Virus record (IMG/VR): IMGVR_UViG_3300031749_000456
Location: 1-32,062 of that record
Source: a virus
Reading direction: 5' to 3' (one strand)
Length of the DNA: 32,062 nt
The position numbers and the translations under genes are program-made. This document shows, one piece after another, positions 1 through 7,537 of this stretch; within the stretch, counting starts at the first letter, position 1, and the number at the start of each line of letters is the position of its first letter. Under the pieces are notes generated by a model that did not search any database, was not told where the DNA came from, and saw nothing but the letters and a program-made list of their open reading frames with translations.

Positions 1-99
1 ATGAATGCGTGCGCCGTCGACAAAAAGAGCGACGCGAGCGGCGATCGTGAAGCGCGCCTCGTCAATTTGCGGAGTGGTGCCGATGCGGCGCATCGCTGA
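1..99 (+). CDS. possible C-terminal end of an upstream gene (partial)
   Basis: The first frame is open from the window edge to a TGA at 97-99, giving 32 codons. The stop overlaps the start of the next gene at 83 by 17 bases. This fits the overlapping style of the cluster, where a small early regulator would be expected upstream of the transposase genes. The piece is too short to recognise and could equally be chance. An ATG happens to sit at position 1, but nothing upstream is visible to judge it. Confidence 0.22.
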   Translation: MNACAVDKKSDASGDREARLVNLRSGADAAHR

Positions 100-523
100 C
101 ACATTCACTCCAGATCTGTTCGAACAGATCCCCAAGGCTCATCCCATGACCCACGGCGCCTGGAGATTCAGATTCGAAATTTCCCACGTCATATCGGAGG
201 CAATTTCCATCTGCTCGAAAGATATTTACGGTGTTGCTGCGGATATGAGTCGCATGTTAGGGCGCGAAGTCAGTATCAACACCCTCCGAAAATACAGCTC
301 GTCGGCAGCTGAGGACCATGTTCCGAATCTCGAAACGGCAATGGCATTCGATGCTGCCACCGGACAGCTGGCACTTATCTCTCTCTATGCCCAGAAGCTT
401 GGATGTACTGTGCTTCCAGGGCAAGACAAACTGCTCGCGGAGCTCGGGCGCATCGAGCAGATGGAATCCGACCTAGCCAAACAGAAACGAGCAATCAAGC
501 AATTCCTGGAGAAATCTCGATGA
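83..523 (+). CDS. small regulator-like protein upstream of the transposase
   Basis: This 146-residue protein sits directly in front of the transposase gene and overlaps it by four bases (ATGA). I chose the ATG at 83 because GGAG lies at 71-74, eight bases upstream. The frame is open further left to position 5, but without a good ribosome site. The middle of the protein (about residues 50-80) resembles a helix-turn-helix. The C-terminal 35 residues are charged and helical, probably a short coiled coil. Proteins of this kind, opening with a TFTPDLF-like stretch, commonly precede the transposase in Mu-like phages of proteobacteria (recalled, not checked by a search). Their exact role is not known to me; a part in control of transposition or the early operon is an inference. 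Confidence 0.75.
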   Translation: MRRIADTFTPDLFEQIPKAHPMTHGAWRFRFEISHVISEAISICSKDIYGVAADMSRMLGREVSINTLRKYSSSAAEDHVPNLETAMAFDAATGQLALISLYAQKLGCTVLPGQDKLLAELGRIEQMESDLAKQKRAIKQFLEKSR

Positions 524-2658
524 AGCCTGGGTATGCATCGATAATTGACATAGCCGAGGCGCTGAATGTGACGAGGCAAGCTGCGCTGAAGCGAGCCTCA
601 AAAGAGTTGTGGGTTTGTGAAGAACAACCGTGCCCAGGTGGAAAAAAACGCTGGTACCCGATCTCGAAGCTGCCCTCGAATATCCGTGAAGCCGTCTATC
701 GCAAACTGAACCCACCCCCCTCCAATTTGGTGGAGCTTTCACCTGGCCGCACCCCTTCTGGGCAATCTTATTCCGTGGAGCGCAGAAAGGTTCCGGCCAT
801 TCCTGCAGCTCGCGCCAAATGTCGCGAAAATCTCGAACCCCAACAGATCAAGGCGCGCGATGCAGCCGCCATCCTGGCCAGGGGAATCATGGGGATCATG
901 GTGCAGATGGATTGTGCAGAAAGATGCGCCTGCCAGATCCTGGCAAAGCGGATCGAGAGTGGCGATGCTGCTCCGCACATCATCCAGGCCGACATCGATT
1001 CGAACATCAAGCCGAGAAAGAAGCAGGATGCCTTGACGAGAATCAGCGGAAGAGCCAGACGCCTGCAGCGCATCATCGGGTTCTGGAGGGCGGGTGAGCT
1101 GGAAGGCGACACCCTAAAATACCTGGTCCCAGGGAAGCGCGAGAAAGAAGGCTTCGATCCGGTGCATGTGGGCGCATTTCTTCGGTTCTTCTGCAAGCCC
1201 TCCAGCCCCAGCGTCAAAATGACCCATGAAAAGATGGTGTCGTTCCTGGAATCGCAGGGGCTCAGGGCACCGTCATACACTGTGGCCACGCGCATCGAGA
1301 AAAGCCTGCCGGTGACCATTAAATATCGGGGCCGCATGACGGGGGCAGCCTGGAGATCCATCAAGCCGTACGTCGACAGGGACGTGTCGATGTTCAAGTC
1401 GAACGATATCTGGGTTGGCGACGGCCACACCTTCAAGGCAAGAATCCAGAGCCCGTTACATGGGCAGGCTTTCCAGCCAGAAGTAACGCTGATCCTAGAC
1501 TGGGTCTCCAGAAAGATCGTCGGATGGAGCGTGGCGCTGTCGGAATCGACGATCGCGGTGTCTGCGGCCTTTCGGGACGCGCAGATCCGAACCCGGGCGC
1601 GGCCGCTCATCTATTACAGCGACAACGGCTCCGGACAGACCGGAAAATCGATCGATCACCCCATCTTCGGATCGCTTGCCAGGCAAGGAATCGGGCACGA
1701 AACGGGGATTCCAGGAAACCCGCAAGGCCGCGGCATTATCGAGCGCCTCTGGCCGACCGTCACCCTTCCCCTGGCCAAAACCTACCCTACGGTGCTCACA
1801 AAAGACGCCGACCGGGATACGGTTCGCAAAGTCACGCAACTGATCGCAAAGTCACAGCGCGCCAAGGAGATCAGCCCTGTCCTGCCAACTTTCTCGCAAT
1901 TCGTTTCAGACCTGGAAAACGCCATCGAAAAATACAATTTCGAGCACAAGCACAGCGGCCTGAAAGGCATGACGCCGAACCAGGCGTATGAGGCCTTCAT
2001 GGACCCGGATTCCATCGTGTTCGGCGTCTCGGATGACGAGGTCCGCGAGTTGTGGATGCCGGAAGAGGAAAGGACCCCAAGCCGCGGCGTAGTGAGGCTC
2101 TTTGGCAATGCCTATTTCTGCAAGGAACTCGTCGACGTCCTCGCGGAAGGCGAAAAAATCCGGGTCAGATACGACATCCACGACGGCTCCAAGGTATGGC
2201 TCTATCGGTCGAACGGCGAATTTCTCGGGGAGGCGCTCTGGGATGGGCACAAGCGTGCCGCCTTCCCGGTCCCGTTCGTGGAGCAAAAACGCCTGGAACG
2301 CGCCCAAGGCATCAAGCAGCGGGCCCAGCGCGACATCGACCGTGCGGATGCAGAACTTTCAAACACCTTCGAGGCGCTCCCCATCATCGAGCGGGAAATC
2401 GTTCCCATTCAGGCGCCCAAGACAGCGGAACGCATCACAAACGCAGTACATGAAACCCAGGCAAAGCCGAATCTCGATCTGATGGGCGATTACAGCCTGC
2501 TGACATGGCTCTCGGAACATCCCGAGGACTGGACGGATGCCTTCAGGAACTATTTCCGGGATCAGGTGCAACAGGGGTCGCGCACGATAAGGGGCGCCCT
2601 GGACGAATTTGATTTGTGGGATGAGGTGAGCAAACAGGATTTTAAGGTGGCCGTTTAG
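520..2658 (+). CDS. A: Mu-type DDE transposase (MuA-like)
   Basis: This 712-residue protein catalyses DNA strand transfer in integration and replicative transposition of the phage genome. The N-terminus (about residues 5-60) is a Mu-type winged helix, the domain that in MuA contacts the internal enhancer. The catalytic core shows the DDE triad: D301 in a GDG motif, D368 in YYSDNGSG and E408 in GIIERLW, with a D-E spacing of 40 positions inside NPQGRG-IIERLW context. A beta-barrel domain follows, then a charged C-terminal tail that would contact MuB and ClpX. The length is close to MuA (663 residues) but somewhat longer. The start at 520 overlaps the upstream stop (ATGA). The MuB-type gene follows after a 76-base gap that contains dyads. 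Family identity is very secure. Confidence 0.97.
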   Translation: MKPGYASIIDIAEALNVTRQAALKRASKELWVCEEQPCPGGKKRWYPISKLPSNIREAVYRKLNPPPSNLVELSPGRTPSGQSYSVERRKVPAIPAARAKCRENLEPQQIKARDAAAILARGIMGIMVQMDCAERCACQILAKRIESGDAAPHIIQADIDSNIKPRKKQDALTRISGRARRLQRIIGFWRAGELEGDTLKYLVPGKREKEGFDPVHVGAFLRFFCKPSSPSVKMTHEKMVSFLESQGLRAPSYTVATRIEKSLPVTIKYRGRMTGAAWRSIKPYVDRDVSMFKSNDIWVGDGHTFKARIQSPLHGQAFQPEVTLILDWVSRKIVGWSVALSESTIAVSAAFRDAQIRTRARPLIYYSDNGSGQTGKSIDHPIFGSLARQGIGHETGIPGNPQGRGIIERLWPTVTLPLAKTYPTVLTKDADRDTVRKVTQLIAKSQRAKEISPVLPTFSQFVSDLENAIEKYNFEHKHSGLKGMTPNQAYEAFMDPDSIVFGVSDDEVRELWMPEEERTPSRGVVRLFGNAYFCKELVDVLAEGEKIRVRYDIHDGSKVWLYRSNGEFLGEALWDGHKRAAFPVPFVEQKRLERAQGIKQRAQRDIDRADAELSNTFEALPIIEREIVPIQAPKTAERITNAVHETQAKPNLDLMGDYSLLTWLSEHPEDWTDAFRNYFRDQVQQGSRTIRGALDEFDLWDEVSKQDFKVAV

Positions 2659-2701
2659 ATTTGGCGATCAAAACGGCCTTGGTTGGGCGCGGCAAACGCC
2701 C
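2649..2701 (+). other. two dyads in the A-B intergenic gap
   Basis: GGCCGTTT at 2649-2656 is exactly complementary to AAACGGCC at 2671-2678, with a 14-base loop. The first arm spans the transposase stop codon. A second, weaker pair, GGGCG at 2685-2689 and CGCCC at 2697-2701, follows. Neither is followed by a T-run, so a Rho-independent terminator is unlikely. A role in setting the ratio of A to B protein or protecting mRNA is possible but not shown. Confidence 0.4.
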
Positions 2702-2734
2702 TTGAGTGCAACAAAAGCAATAGGAGTTTATCAG

Positions 2735-3475
2735 ATGAAGAAACATTTTGTGAAGACATCGAACTATCGTGCCTTCGTGGACGGCATCCAGGCCGTAGAA
2801 GCGCGCGGAGCGGCGGAAGCCAGCATGATGCTGGTGCATGGCCATGCAGGATTTGGGAAGAGCGAAACGCTCGACCACTGGGCAACGCAGAACGACGCAA
2901 TCTACCTGAGGGCGAACGTCGACTGGACCCCGAAATATTTCCTGATCGAACTTGCCAAGTTCTTGCGGACTGATCCGAGCGGGACTGCCGAGAAGCTTTT
3001 CGCCAGGCTGCTGGCCAAGATTGCCGCCGAGCAGATCCCCATCGTGATCGACGAGGCGGACCACTGCCTGAAGAACAATGCAGAGGTCCTGGAAAAGGTC
3101 CGGGATTTCGCCGACCGAACCGAGACGCTCGTGATCCTGGCTGGGATGGAAAAAATCCAGGGCAAGATCGCCAGGCATGACCAGATCAGCAGCCGAATCG
3201 CCCGGGCCGTCGAATTCAAGCCGGCGTCGGTCGAAGACACCCAGAAACTCTGCGACGAGCTCAGCCTGGTCAAGGTTGCGCCTGAGCTGGCTGCGGAAAT
3301 ACAGCATTTCAGCGGGGGAAGGGTCAGGGAAATCATCAATGCCATTGCCGTAGTCGAGAGCGCTGGAAAAAGGAAAGGGGTTGAAATAGTTGCCCTGCAA
3401 GACGTCGACGGAATGGCGCTGACCCATGACTGGCAAGCTCGCAAGCCCCGTGTCGTTCGTGCCGGAGGTCGGTGA
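2735..3475 (+). CDS. B: MuB-type AAA+ ATPase, target DNA activator
   Basis: This 246-residue AAA+ ATPase is the partner of the transposase. MuB-type proteins form ATP-dependent filaments on target DNA, deliver target to the transpososome and give target immunity. Walker A is GHAGFGKS at residues 36-43, and Walker B is IPIVIDEAD at 101-109, with D106 and E107 as the metal and catalytic residues. The C-terminal third is helical, as in the MuB DNA-binding domain. The protein is shorter than Mu MuB (312 residues) because it lacks most of the N-terminal helix-turn-helix extension; this is typical of MuB proteins in B3-like relatives. I chose ATG 2735 because TAGGAG lies at 2721-2726. A TTG at 2702 is in frame but has no ribosome site. 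Confidence 0.95.
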   Translation: MKKHFVKTSNYRAFVDGIQAVEARGAAEASMMLVHGHAGFGKSETLDHWATQNDAIYLRANVDWTPKYFLIELAKFLRTDPSGTAEKLFARLLAKIAAEQIPIVIDEADHCLKNNAEVLEKVRDFADRTETLVILAGMEKIQGKIARHDQISSRIARAVEFKPASVEDTQKLCDELSLVKVAPELAAEIQHFSGGRVREIINAIAVVESAGKRKGVEIVALQDVDGMALTHDWQARKPRVVRAGGR

Positions 3476-4056
3476 TGAGGCTCATGCAAAGACTGCTCCG
3501 GCTGCTCGCACAGGGAGAGCGTCTCAAGCCTTCCGAGGCCGCCAAGCTGATCTCGAAGCCTAGAAAGACTATCCAGGAAGCGTTCACAAGGCTTTGCAGG
3601 CGCGGGTATGCGATATCGCTCGCCGGCGTTTACGTCAGCACGCCTGACGGCCTGATATTTGCCGCAAGCGGAGATGAGATCAAGAGCGGCCCCGCTGGAT
3701 TCGAACGCCAGAAGCCTCGCGTGATCGACGGCACCATCCGGACGAAGGCATGGCGAGCCATGCGCATCAAAGGGAAATTCAGCCTCGAGGATCTCGGAAG
3801 GTCGGTGCTCGATGGATCCGAAGAGGGCAAGGAGCCCCTCCACAACATCAGGAAATATGTTGTCGGGCTTCAAAAGGCTGGATATCTCCTCGAGATGAAG
3901 CGGCGAGCACGGGGAAGCGCGCCGACTTCCAATGGATCGAAGCGCTGGATGCTGGTCAGGAACACGGGACCCCTCGCACCAGTGATCAGAAAAGGCAGCC
4001 AGGTGTGGGATCAGAACGAGGAGCGCAACTATCTCTTCGCGGAGCAGGAGTCATGA
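3475..4056 (+). CDS. winged-helix DNA-binding protein of the early operon
   Basis: This 193-residue basic protein starts at an ATG overlapping the MuB stop (TGATG), behind GGAGGT at 3464-3469. Residues 1-60 look like a winged helix (LKPSEAAKLISKPRKTIQEA as helix-turn-helix, then a strand pair ending in the YVSTPDG wing). Residues 80-150 form what could be a second winged helix followed by a lysine- and arginine-rich stretch. Proteins like this often follow MuB in Mu-like phages of proteobacteria. The function is unknown to me; DNA binding in transposition, replication or early control is an inference from the fold and the place in the operon. Confidence 0.8.
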   Translation: MRLMQRLLRLLAQGERLKPSEAAKLISKPRKTIQEAFTRLCRRGYAISLAGVYVSTPDGLIFAASGDEIKSGPAGFERQKPRVIDGTIRTKAWRAMRIKGKFSLEDLGRSVLDGSEEGKEPLHNIRKYVVGLQKAGYLLEMKRRARGSAPTSNGSKRWMLVRNTGPLAPVIRKGSQVWDQNEERNYLFAEQES

Positions 4057-4367
4057 GCGACTGGATGAATCTTCTCAGGGATGAGATCGGGAAATCGAGC
4101 ATCACCGTCGTGGCTGCCAGGCTCGACGTTTCTCGCACCGCGATCTCTCTGGTCGTCAACGAGAAATACCCTTCCAGCACCGAAAGGATAGCTTCTCGGG
4201 TGCTCGACGTCTTCGGAAAGGTCGATTGTCCATACCTCAACACCCATATCAGGCAATCCGAATGCCGTGGTTACAGCGTCTCAGCAATACCCACAAGCAG
4301 CCCCCGCGCCCTGAGGCACTGGAGGGCATGTCAGAAGTGCGAATTCAGAGGAGAGAAATCATGCTGA
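4053..4367 (+). CDS. helix-turn-helix protein with four conserved-type cysteines
   Basis: This 104-residue protein overlaps the upstream stop by four bases. Residues 15-55 form an XRE/LacI-type helix-turn-helix (ITVVAARLDVSRTAISLVVN is the recognisable core). The C-terminal half carries C59, C71, C93, C96 and C104. The C-x11-C-x21-C-x2-C layout could bind zinc or an iron-sulphur cluster. I recall the same arrangement, with a proline-rich stretch and an HWRACQ-like end, in other Mu-like phages, but have not verified this. It is probably a DNA-binding regulator or accessory protein. It is unlikely to be the main repressor, which should lie upstream of the window. Confidence 0.78.
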   Translation: MSDWMNLLRDEIGKSSITVVAARLDVSRTAISLVVNEKYPSSTERIASRVLDVFGKVDCPYLNTHIRQSECRGYSVSAIPTSSPRALRHWRACQKCEFRGEKSC

Positions 4368-4666
4368 CAGCAATTGAAAAGTCACAGGAATGCAGGGTCG
4401 TAAACAACGAGTTGCTTGCCGCGAACATCGAGCGCCTGAAGGCTGGCCTTGAATGGTGTGAGGCTCGCGACCTGCACGTCATGTTTCCGGACATCACCGG
4501 AGCAAAACCCAAGATCCTGATCGAGACAAGCGCCAGCTGCGCCAGGCTGATCAAGGAAGGGCTGGCTGCCGAGATCGGCACCTCGTGCATGCATGGCATT
4601 CACACCCGAATCATGTGCGTGGTTGTGCAGGACTGCCAGATCATGTGGATCGAAAGGGGGAATTGA
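4361..4666 (+). CDS. hypothetical early protein, 101 aa
   Basis: This protein begins at ATG 4361, seven bases inside the previous gene, with GAGGAGAG at 4348-4355 as ribosome site. It is a small soluble alpha/beta-looking protein with five cysteines and no signal peptide or membrane segment. I do not recognise a family. The overlap with both neighbours and the good ribosome site make it a real member of the early operon. No function can be assigned. Confidence 0.72.
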   Translation: MLTAIEKSQECRVVNNELLAANIERLKAGLEWCEARDLHVMFPDITGAKPKILIETSASCARLIKEGLAAEIGTSCMHGIHTRIMCVVVQDCQIMWIERGN

Positions 4667-4667
4667 G

Positions 4668-5576
4668 ATGATTGGCGCCGAAGAGTTGATGCAATGCGCT
4701 GAGGTTCCCCTGGACCATCAGATACTGAAGATCGTGGCCGAGCATGAGCCGATCAAGAGATATCAGATCGCCGATCATTGCCAGACATCCCGAGATCGGA
4801 TTGCGATCCTCGGCCGAGTCGGTGAAATGAGGAAGGCGGCTCTCCTTGACATCGGCGACGCCGAAGAAGGCTACATCGTAATGCTCACGCCGGAGGGCCG
4901 GGAAAAACTTTCTGAGTTCGAGGGATCGAACGATCTCCCGCAGCCAGTTGAGCCTGCACCAGAAAACGCGGGCGCCCCCCCTGAATCTGGAGGCGGCAAG
5001 AAAAGCCTTCTGAAGCGAGTGGTGGATTTTCTGGTTCTTCATCCCGGATCTACCCGGGACACGCTGAAGAAGCAATTTCCAGATGAACTGAGGGCGCTCA
5101 GCGTGGCGCTGTGCGAAGGAAGGCGCAACGACCGAATCTCGATGAGGGAGGACGGCGAGATTGAGACCTTTCATCCAGGGCCGAACGCCTGGGCAAAACT
5201 TGCACCAAATCGCAAACCGTCAGAAAAGAAGTCGCGCACTTCCCCGGCAGTTCTGTCCACGGACGGCAAGCGTATCGATAGGTCGGCAGAGCTGACGCCG
5301 GGCCCACTGGAAGGGGGGGCAGCCGCCCTGATCGATCCCTTGAAAGAAGTGGAATCTATCCGGGAAGCGCGCGAAAACGGTGAAACTTATCGCCTGCCAA
5401 CGGGGGGGGGCGCTACATCCGACGTAGCAACAGCTACTTTTGACGTAGCGGTCGCGTCGCGCTTCCGCGTGGCCAGGACTTCGGACGCCACCATCATCAT
5501 TTGGGGCGTCACGCCAGATCCCATCGAGCTAGACATAGAGCAATCCAGGACGCTCGTCGACTTCATTGGGGGTTGA
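4668..5576 (+). CDS. two-domain winged-helix protein with low-complexity linker
   Basis: The ATG at 4668 follows a GGGGG run at about 4656-4660 and gives a 302-residue protein. Residues 14-85 look like one winged helix (DHQILKIVAEHEPIKRYQIA start). Residues 110-175 look like a second, with a helix-turn-helix beginning at KSLLKRVVDFL. The two are joined by a proline- and glutamate-rich linker. A second low-complexity linker (about 180-260) leads to a short C-terminal beta-rich piece. The gene holds a 7-G tract (5313-5319) and a 9-G tract (5402-5410). A one-base change in the longer tract in either direction gives a stop within about 11 codons, removing roughly the last 50 residues. Right after the tract lie two palindromes 21 bp apart. 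DNA binding is likely; its role is unknown. Confidence 0.75.
   Translation: MIGAEELMQCAEVPLDHQILKIVAEHEPIKRYQIADHCQTSRDRIAILGRVGEMRKAALLDIGDAEEGYIVMLTPEGREKLSEFEGSNDLPQPVEPAPENAGAPPESGGGKKSLLKRVVDFLVLHPGSTRDTLKKQFPDELRALSVALCEGRRNDRISMREDGEIETFHPGPNAWAKLAPNRKPSEKKSRTSPAVLSTDGKRIDRSAELTPGPLEGGAAALIDPLKEVESIREARENGETYRLPTGGGATSDVATATFDVAVASRFRVARTSDATIIIWGVTPDPIELDIEQSRTLVDFIGG
5412..5449. repeat. tandem 17-bp palindromes, 21 bp apart
   Basis: GCTACATC-C-GACGTAGC (5412-5428) and GCTACTTT-T-GACGTAGC (5433-5449) are two copies of one element. The centres are 21 bp apart, about two helical turns. In the first copy 7 of 8 arm positions are complementary, in the second 6 of 8. GACGTAGC is identical in both. 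The layout is what a dimeric repressor operator pair would show. Because 21 bp is also seven codons, an in-frame duplication coding for DVA-type repeats is the simpler alternative. Confidence 0.45.
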
Positions 5577-5577
5577 G

Positions 5578-5793
5578 ATGAAGCTTGATCTCAACAATTC
5601 CGGAAGCTGGAAGCGGATCATGGATTTCAGTGTATCGATGGAATCCTTTGTAAAGGAAGCCGCGCCAAGGCTTGTCATGGCCTCTTCCCATAAGCCGACG
5701 CTGCGCATTCTGGATGACTTCGGGAATGTGGCTTCCTTCTGGACACACTGCGATGGCTGGCACGATGCCAGGGAAGCGCGGAGAGTGCCGTGA
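5578..5793 (+). CDS. hypothetical early protein, 71 aa
   Basis: This small protein starts at ATG 5578, one base after the previous stop, behind GGGGG at 5568-5572, and ends overlapping the next gene (GTGA). It opens with MKLDLNNSGSWK, a start I recall from small hypothetical proteins in other Mu-like prophages. The sequence looks like a compact soluble domain with no cysteine cluster or membrane segment. The position suggests a minor early function. No specific role can be supported. Confidence 0.7.
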   Translation: MKLDLNNSGSWKRIMDFSVSMESFVKEAAPRLVMASSHKPTLRILDDFGNVASFWTHCDGWHDAREARRVP

Positions 5794-6329
5794 GGCTTTC
5801 CTGTCCTTCCTGTGGCGCGGTGGCCAGCCTCGATGTGCTTCTCGGGCACGAAGGCGCGCGGGATGCCGTCATGGTTGCGCTCAAGCTCCCCGCCCCGCTC
5901 GGCAAACTGCTCATCCAGTATATCGCCCTGTTCAGGCCCGCATCGCGGCAGCTCTCGATGGATCGCCTGGCATCCCTCCTGGGGGAATTGCTGCCGATGG
6001 TGGAAGGGGCAAGGATCGAGCGCAGCGGACGCATCTGGGCCGCTCCGATCGACAGCTGGAAGGTCGCCATCGAGGAGATTCTGGTCAAGCGCGACAAGCT
6101 CACCCTGCCGCTCAAGAGCCACGGCTATCTGCTGGAGATCCTCATGGGGATTGCCAACAAGGCCGAGGCCAAGGTCGAGACGAAGGTCGAGGAAACCAGG
6201 GCGTACGGGCACGACCAGGATAGGCGTCCGGGAATGCAGCAAATATCCGGAAAGCTGGAAAGGCGCGGCATCCCCGAAGAGGCGATGGCTGAACTCAGGA
6301 AATTCAACTCCAAGGAGCGTGGAAGATGA
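5790..6329 (+). CDS. hypothetical protein with N-terminal CPSCG motif
   Basis: This 179-residue protein starts at a GTG overlapping the upstream stop (GTGA). The N-terminus has a single CxxC knuckle (C5 and C8) without a visible second pair, so zinc binding would need a partner. The middle (about residues 20-115) is helical and contains LPAPLGKLL and LTLPLKSHGYLLE stretches, which I recall in proteins between MuB and Gam in other Mu-like phages. The C-terminal 60 residues are charged and probably coiled coil. No catalytic motif is seen. The place in the operon hints at a nucleic-acid-linked accessory role, which is inference only. Confidence 0.78.
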   Translation: MRLSCPSCGAVASLDVLLGHEGARDAVMVALKLPAPLGKLLIQYIALFRPASRQLSMDRLASLLGELLPMVEGARIERSGRIWAAPIDSWKVAIEEILVKRDKLTLPLKSHGYLLEILMGIANKAEAKVETKVEETRAYGHDQDRRPGMQQISGKLERRGIPEEAMAELRKFNSKERGR

Positions 6330-6640
6330 GCAAAGAAAAGGTTTTGGCGCTGCTGCAAAAGCATGTCGGCAAGGAAAGGGGCATTCGGGTTGACTCTATC
6401 GCCACGCTGCTCGGCATGCCGGAGCGCCTTGTGCGCATCAGGATCACCGAGCTGAGGGAGGAAGGAATTGCCATCTGCGCGACCCCCGTCACTGGTTATT
6501 TCATCGCCGCCTCCCCCGATGAGATCGAGGAAGTATGTCAGTTCCTGCATTCGCGCGCCATGCACAGCCTGCACCTGGTGTCGCGCCTCAGAAAAATCCC
6601 GCTTCCCGACCTGCTCGGGCAGCTCCATCTCAAAACTTAA
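6326..6640 (+). CDS. small winged-helix protein
   Basis: This 104-residue protein overlaps the upstream stop (ATGA) and has AAGGAG at 6312-6317. Residues 15-65 form a likely winged helix, with a helix-turn-helix around VDSIATLLGMPERLVRIRI and a short wing ending in TGYFIA. The C-terminal helix is leucine-rich. It resembles small phage regulators of the early operon. The target is unknown. It is the fourth protein with a helix-turn-helix-like domain between B and gam. Confidence 0.75.
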   Translation: MSKEKVLALLQKHVGKERGIRVDSIATLLGMPERLVRIRITELREEGIAICATPVTGYFIAASPDEIEEVCQFLHSRAMHSLHLVSRLRKIPLPDLLGQLHLKT

Positions 6641-6657
6641 CTCAAGGAGAGCAAGCA

Positions 6658-7179
6658 ATGGCAAAAACAGCAACACGAATCAAGGCAAAAGCGCAGATCG
6701 ACGTGCCGCAGAATCGCGGCGAGGTGGCGGCTGACATCAGAAGGCTCGGCGATCTGCAGCGTGAACTGCAGCGAGAAACTGCGCTGATGAACGATGCGAT
6801 CGCGGAGATCACTCACCGCGCGCAGCCCTCCCTGGATGGCCTGAAGGCAAAGATCGAAAAATGCCAGGAGGGCATCCAGGCTTACTGTGAGGCAAACCGT
6901 GAGGAGCTGACCAGTGGCAACAAGGTGAAAAGCGCGAACCTGGTCACGGGCGAAGTGCAATGGCGCCAGCGGCCGCCGTCTGTCTCCGTCCGCGGCGCAG
7001 AATCGGTCATCGAAACCCTCAAGCGCCTGGGGCTTGCCCGATTCGTGCGCACCAAGGAAGAGGTCAACAAGGAGGCGATTCTCAACGATCCAGAAGATGT
7101 GCGCGGCGTGTCGGGGATCAACATCGTCACCGGCGTGGAGGACTTCGTGATCATGCCGTTTGAGCAGGAAGCGGCATAG
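6658..7179 (+). CDS. gam: Gam-like host-nuclease inhibitor
   Basis: This 173-residue protein matches the Mu Gam family, a Ku-like DNA-end-binding protein that shields linear phage DNA from host exonucleases such as RecBCD. The family features seen are an N-terminal basic segment, a long alpha-helical coiled-coil region (about residues 25-85) and the conserved middle with GEVQWRQRPPSVSVRG. The C-terminal half has the TKEEVNKEAIL motif and ends in a short strand region. The length is typical. The start at 6658 follows CAAGGAGAG at 6643-6651. It forms part of the early operon. Confidence 0.93.
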   Translation: MAKTATRIKAKAQIDVPQNRGEVAADIRRLGDLQRELQRETALMNDAIAEITHRAQPSLDGLKAKIEKCQEGIQAYCEANREELTSGNKVKSANLVTGEVQWRQRPPSVSVRGAESVIETLKRLGLARFVRTKEEVNKEAILNDPEDVRGVSGINIVTGVEDFVIMPFEQEAA

Positions 7180-7181
7180 GC

Positions 7182-7482
7182 ATGAGCGCGCCGATCATCT
7201 TCCTGGCCACGTTCGTCGTCGTACTTGCGCTCGGATTCCAGAGCCTGACAGTCAATGCCGGGCATTACAGGGCAGCGTTCCTGAACAGTTTTTTTGATCT
7301 CCAGCGCGAACCTGGTGATCCTGCATTTCGTGCCGAAGGCTCACGGGATGCTTGAATACGCCGCCTATATGACGGGAGGGCCGCTTGGAATCGTTGCGAG
7401 CATGTGGATTTTCCGGCGAACGCTGGGGAAGCGGAAATCGGGCGGGTGGTGTTTTGTGACCGATTCCGAAGTGACGGACTGA
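7182..7482 (+). CDS. small multi-pass membrane protein, split by a frameshift in a T-tract
   Basis: From ATG 7182 the frame encodes a hydrophobic N-terminus (IIFLATFVVVLALGF) and then FQSLTVNAGHYRAAF. It runs out of frame after a run of seven Ts at 7289-7295 and stops at 7353-7355 (57 residues). The continuation lies in the next frame from 7294 to 7482 and carries two more hydrophobic segments (LVILHFV and GGPLGIVASMWIF). Dropping one T joins the halves into about 99 residues with the layout of a known type of small three-segment membrane protein of Mu-like phages (recalled, not searched). The cause could be a real mutation, a homopolymer read error or slippage during expression. Function unknown. 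Confidence 0.6.
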
Positions 7483-7537
7483 CATGGTGTCGGTCTGGAG
7501 GGGTTTTTACTGTGTAGTTCAACTCGAGGAGAAGCAA

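Noticed and set aside
1-82. Left prophage end or attachment site
   Set aside because: No terminal TG dinucleotide with transposase-binding repeats can be made out, and the open frames run to the edge. The left end must lie further upstream.
768-1610. 280-codon open frame on the minus strand inside the transposase gene
   Set aside because: The transposase with its full DDE triad occupies the plus strand here. The reverse product shows no recognisable motif.
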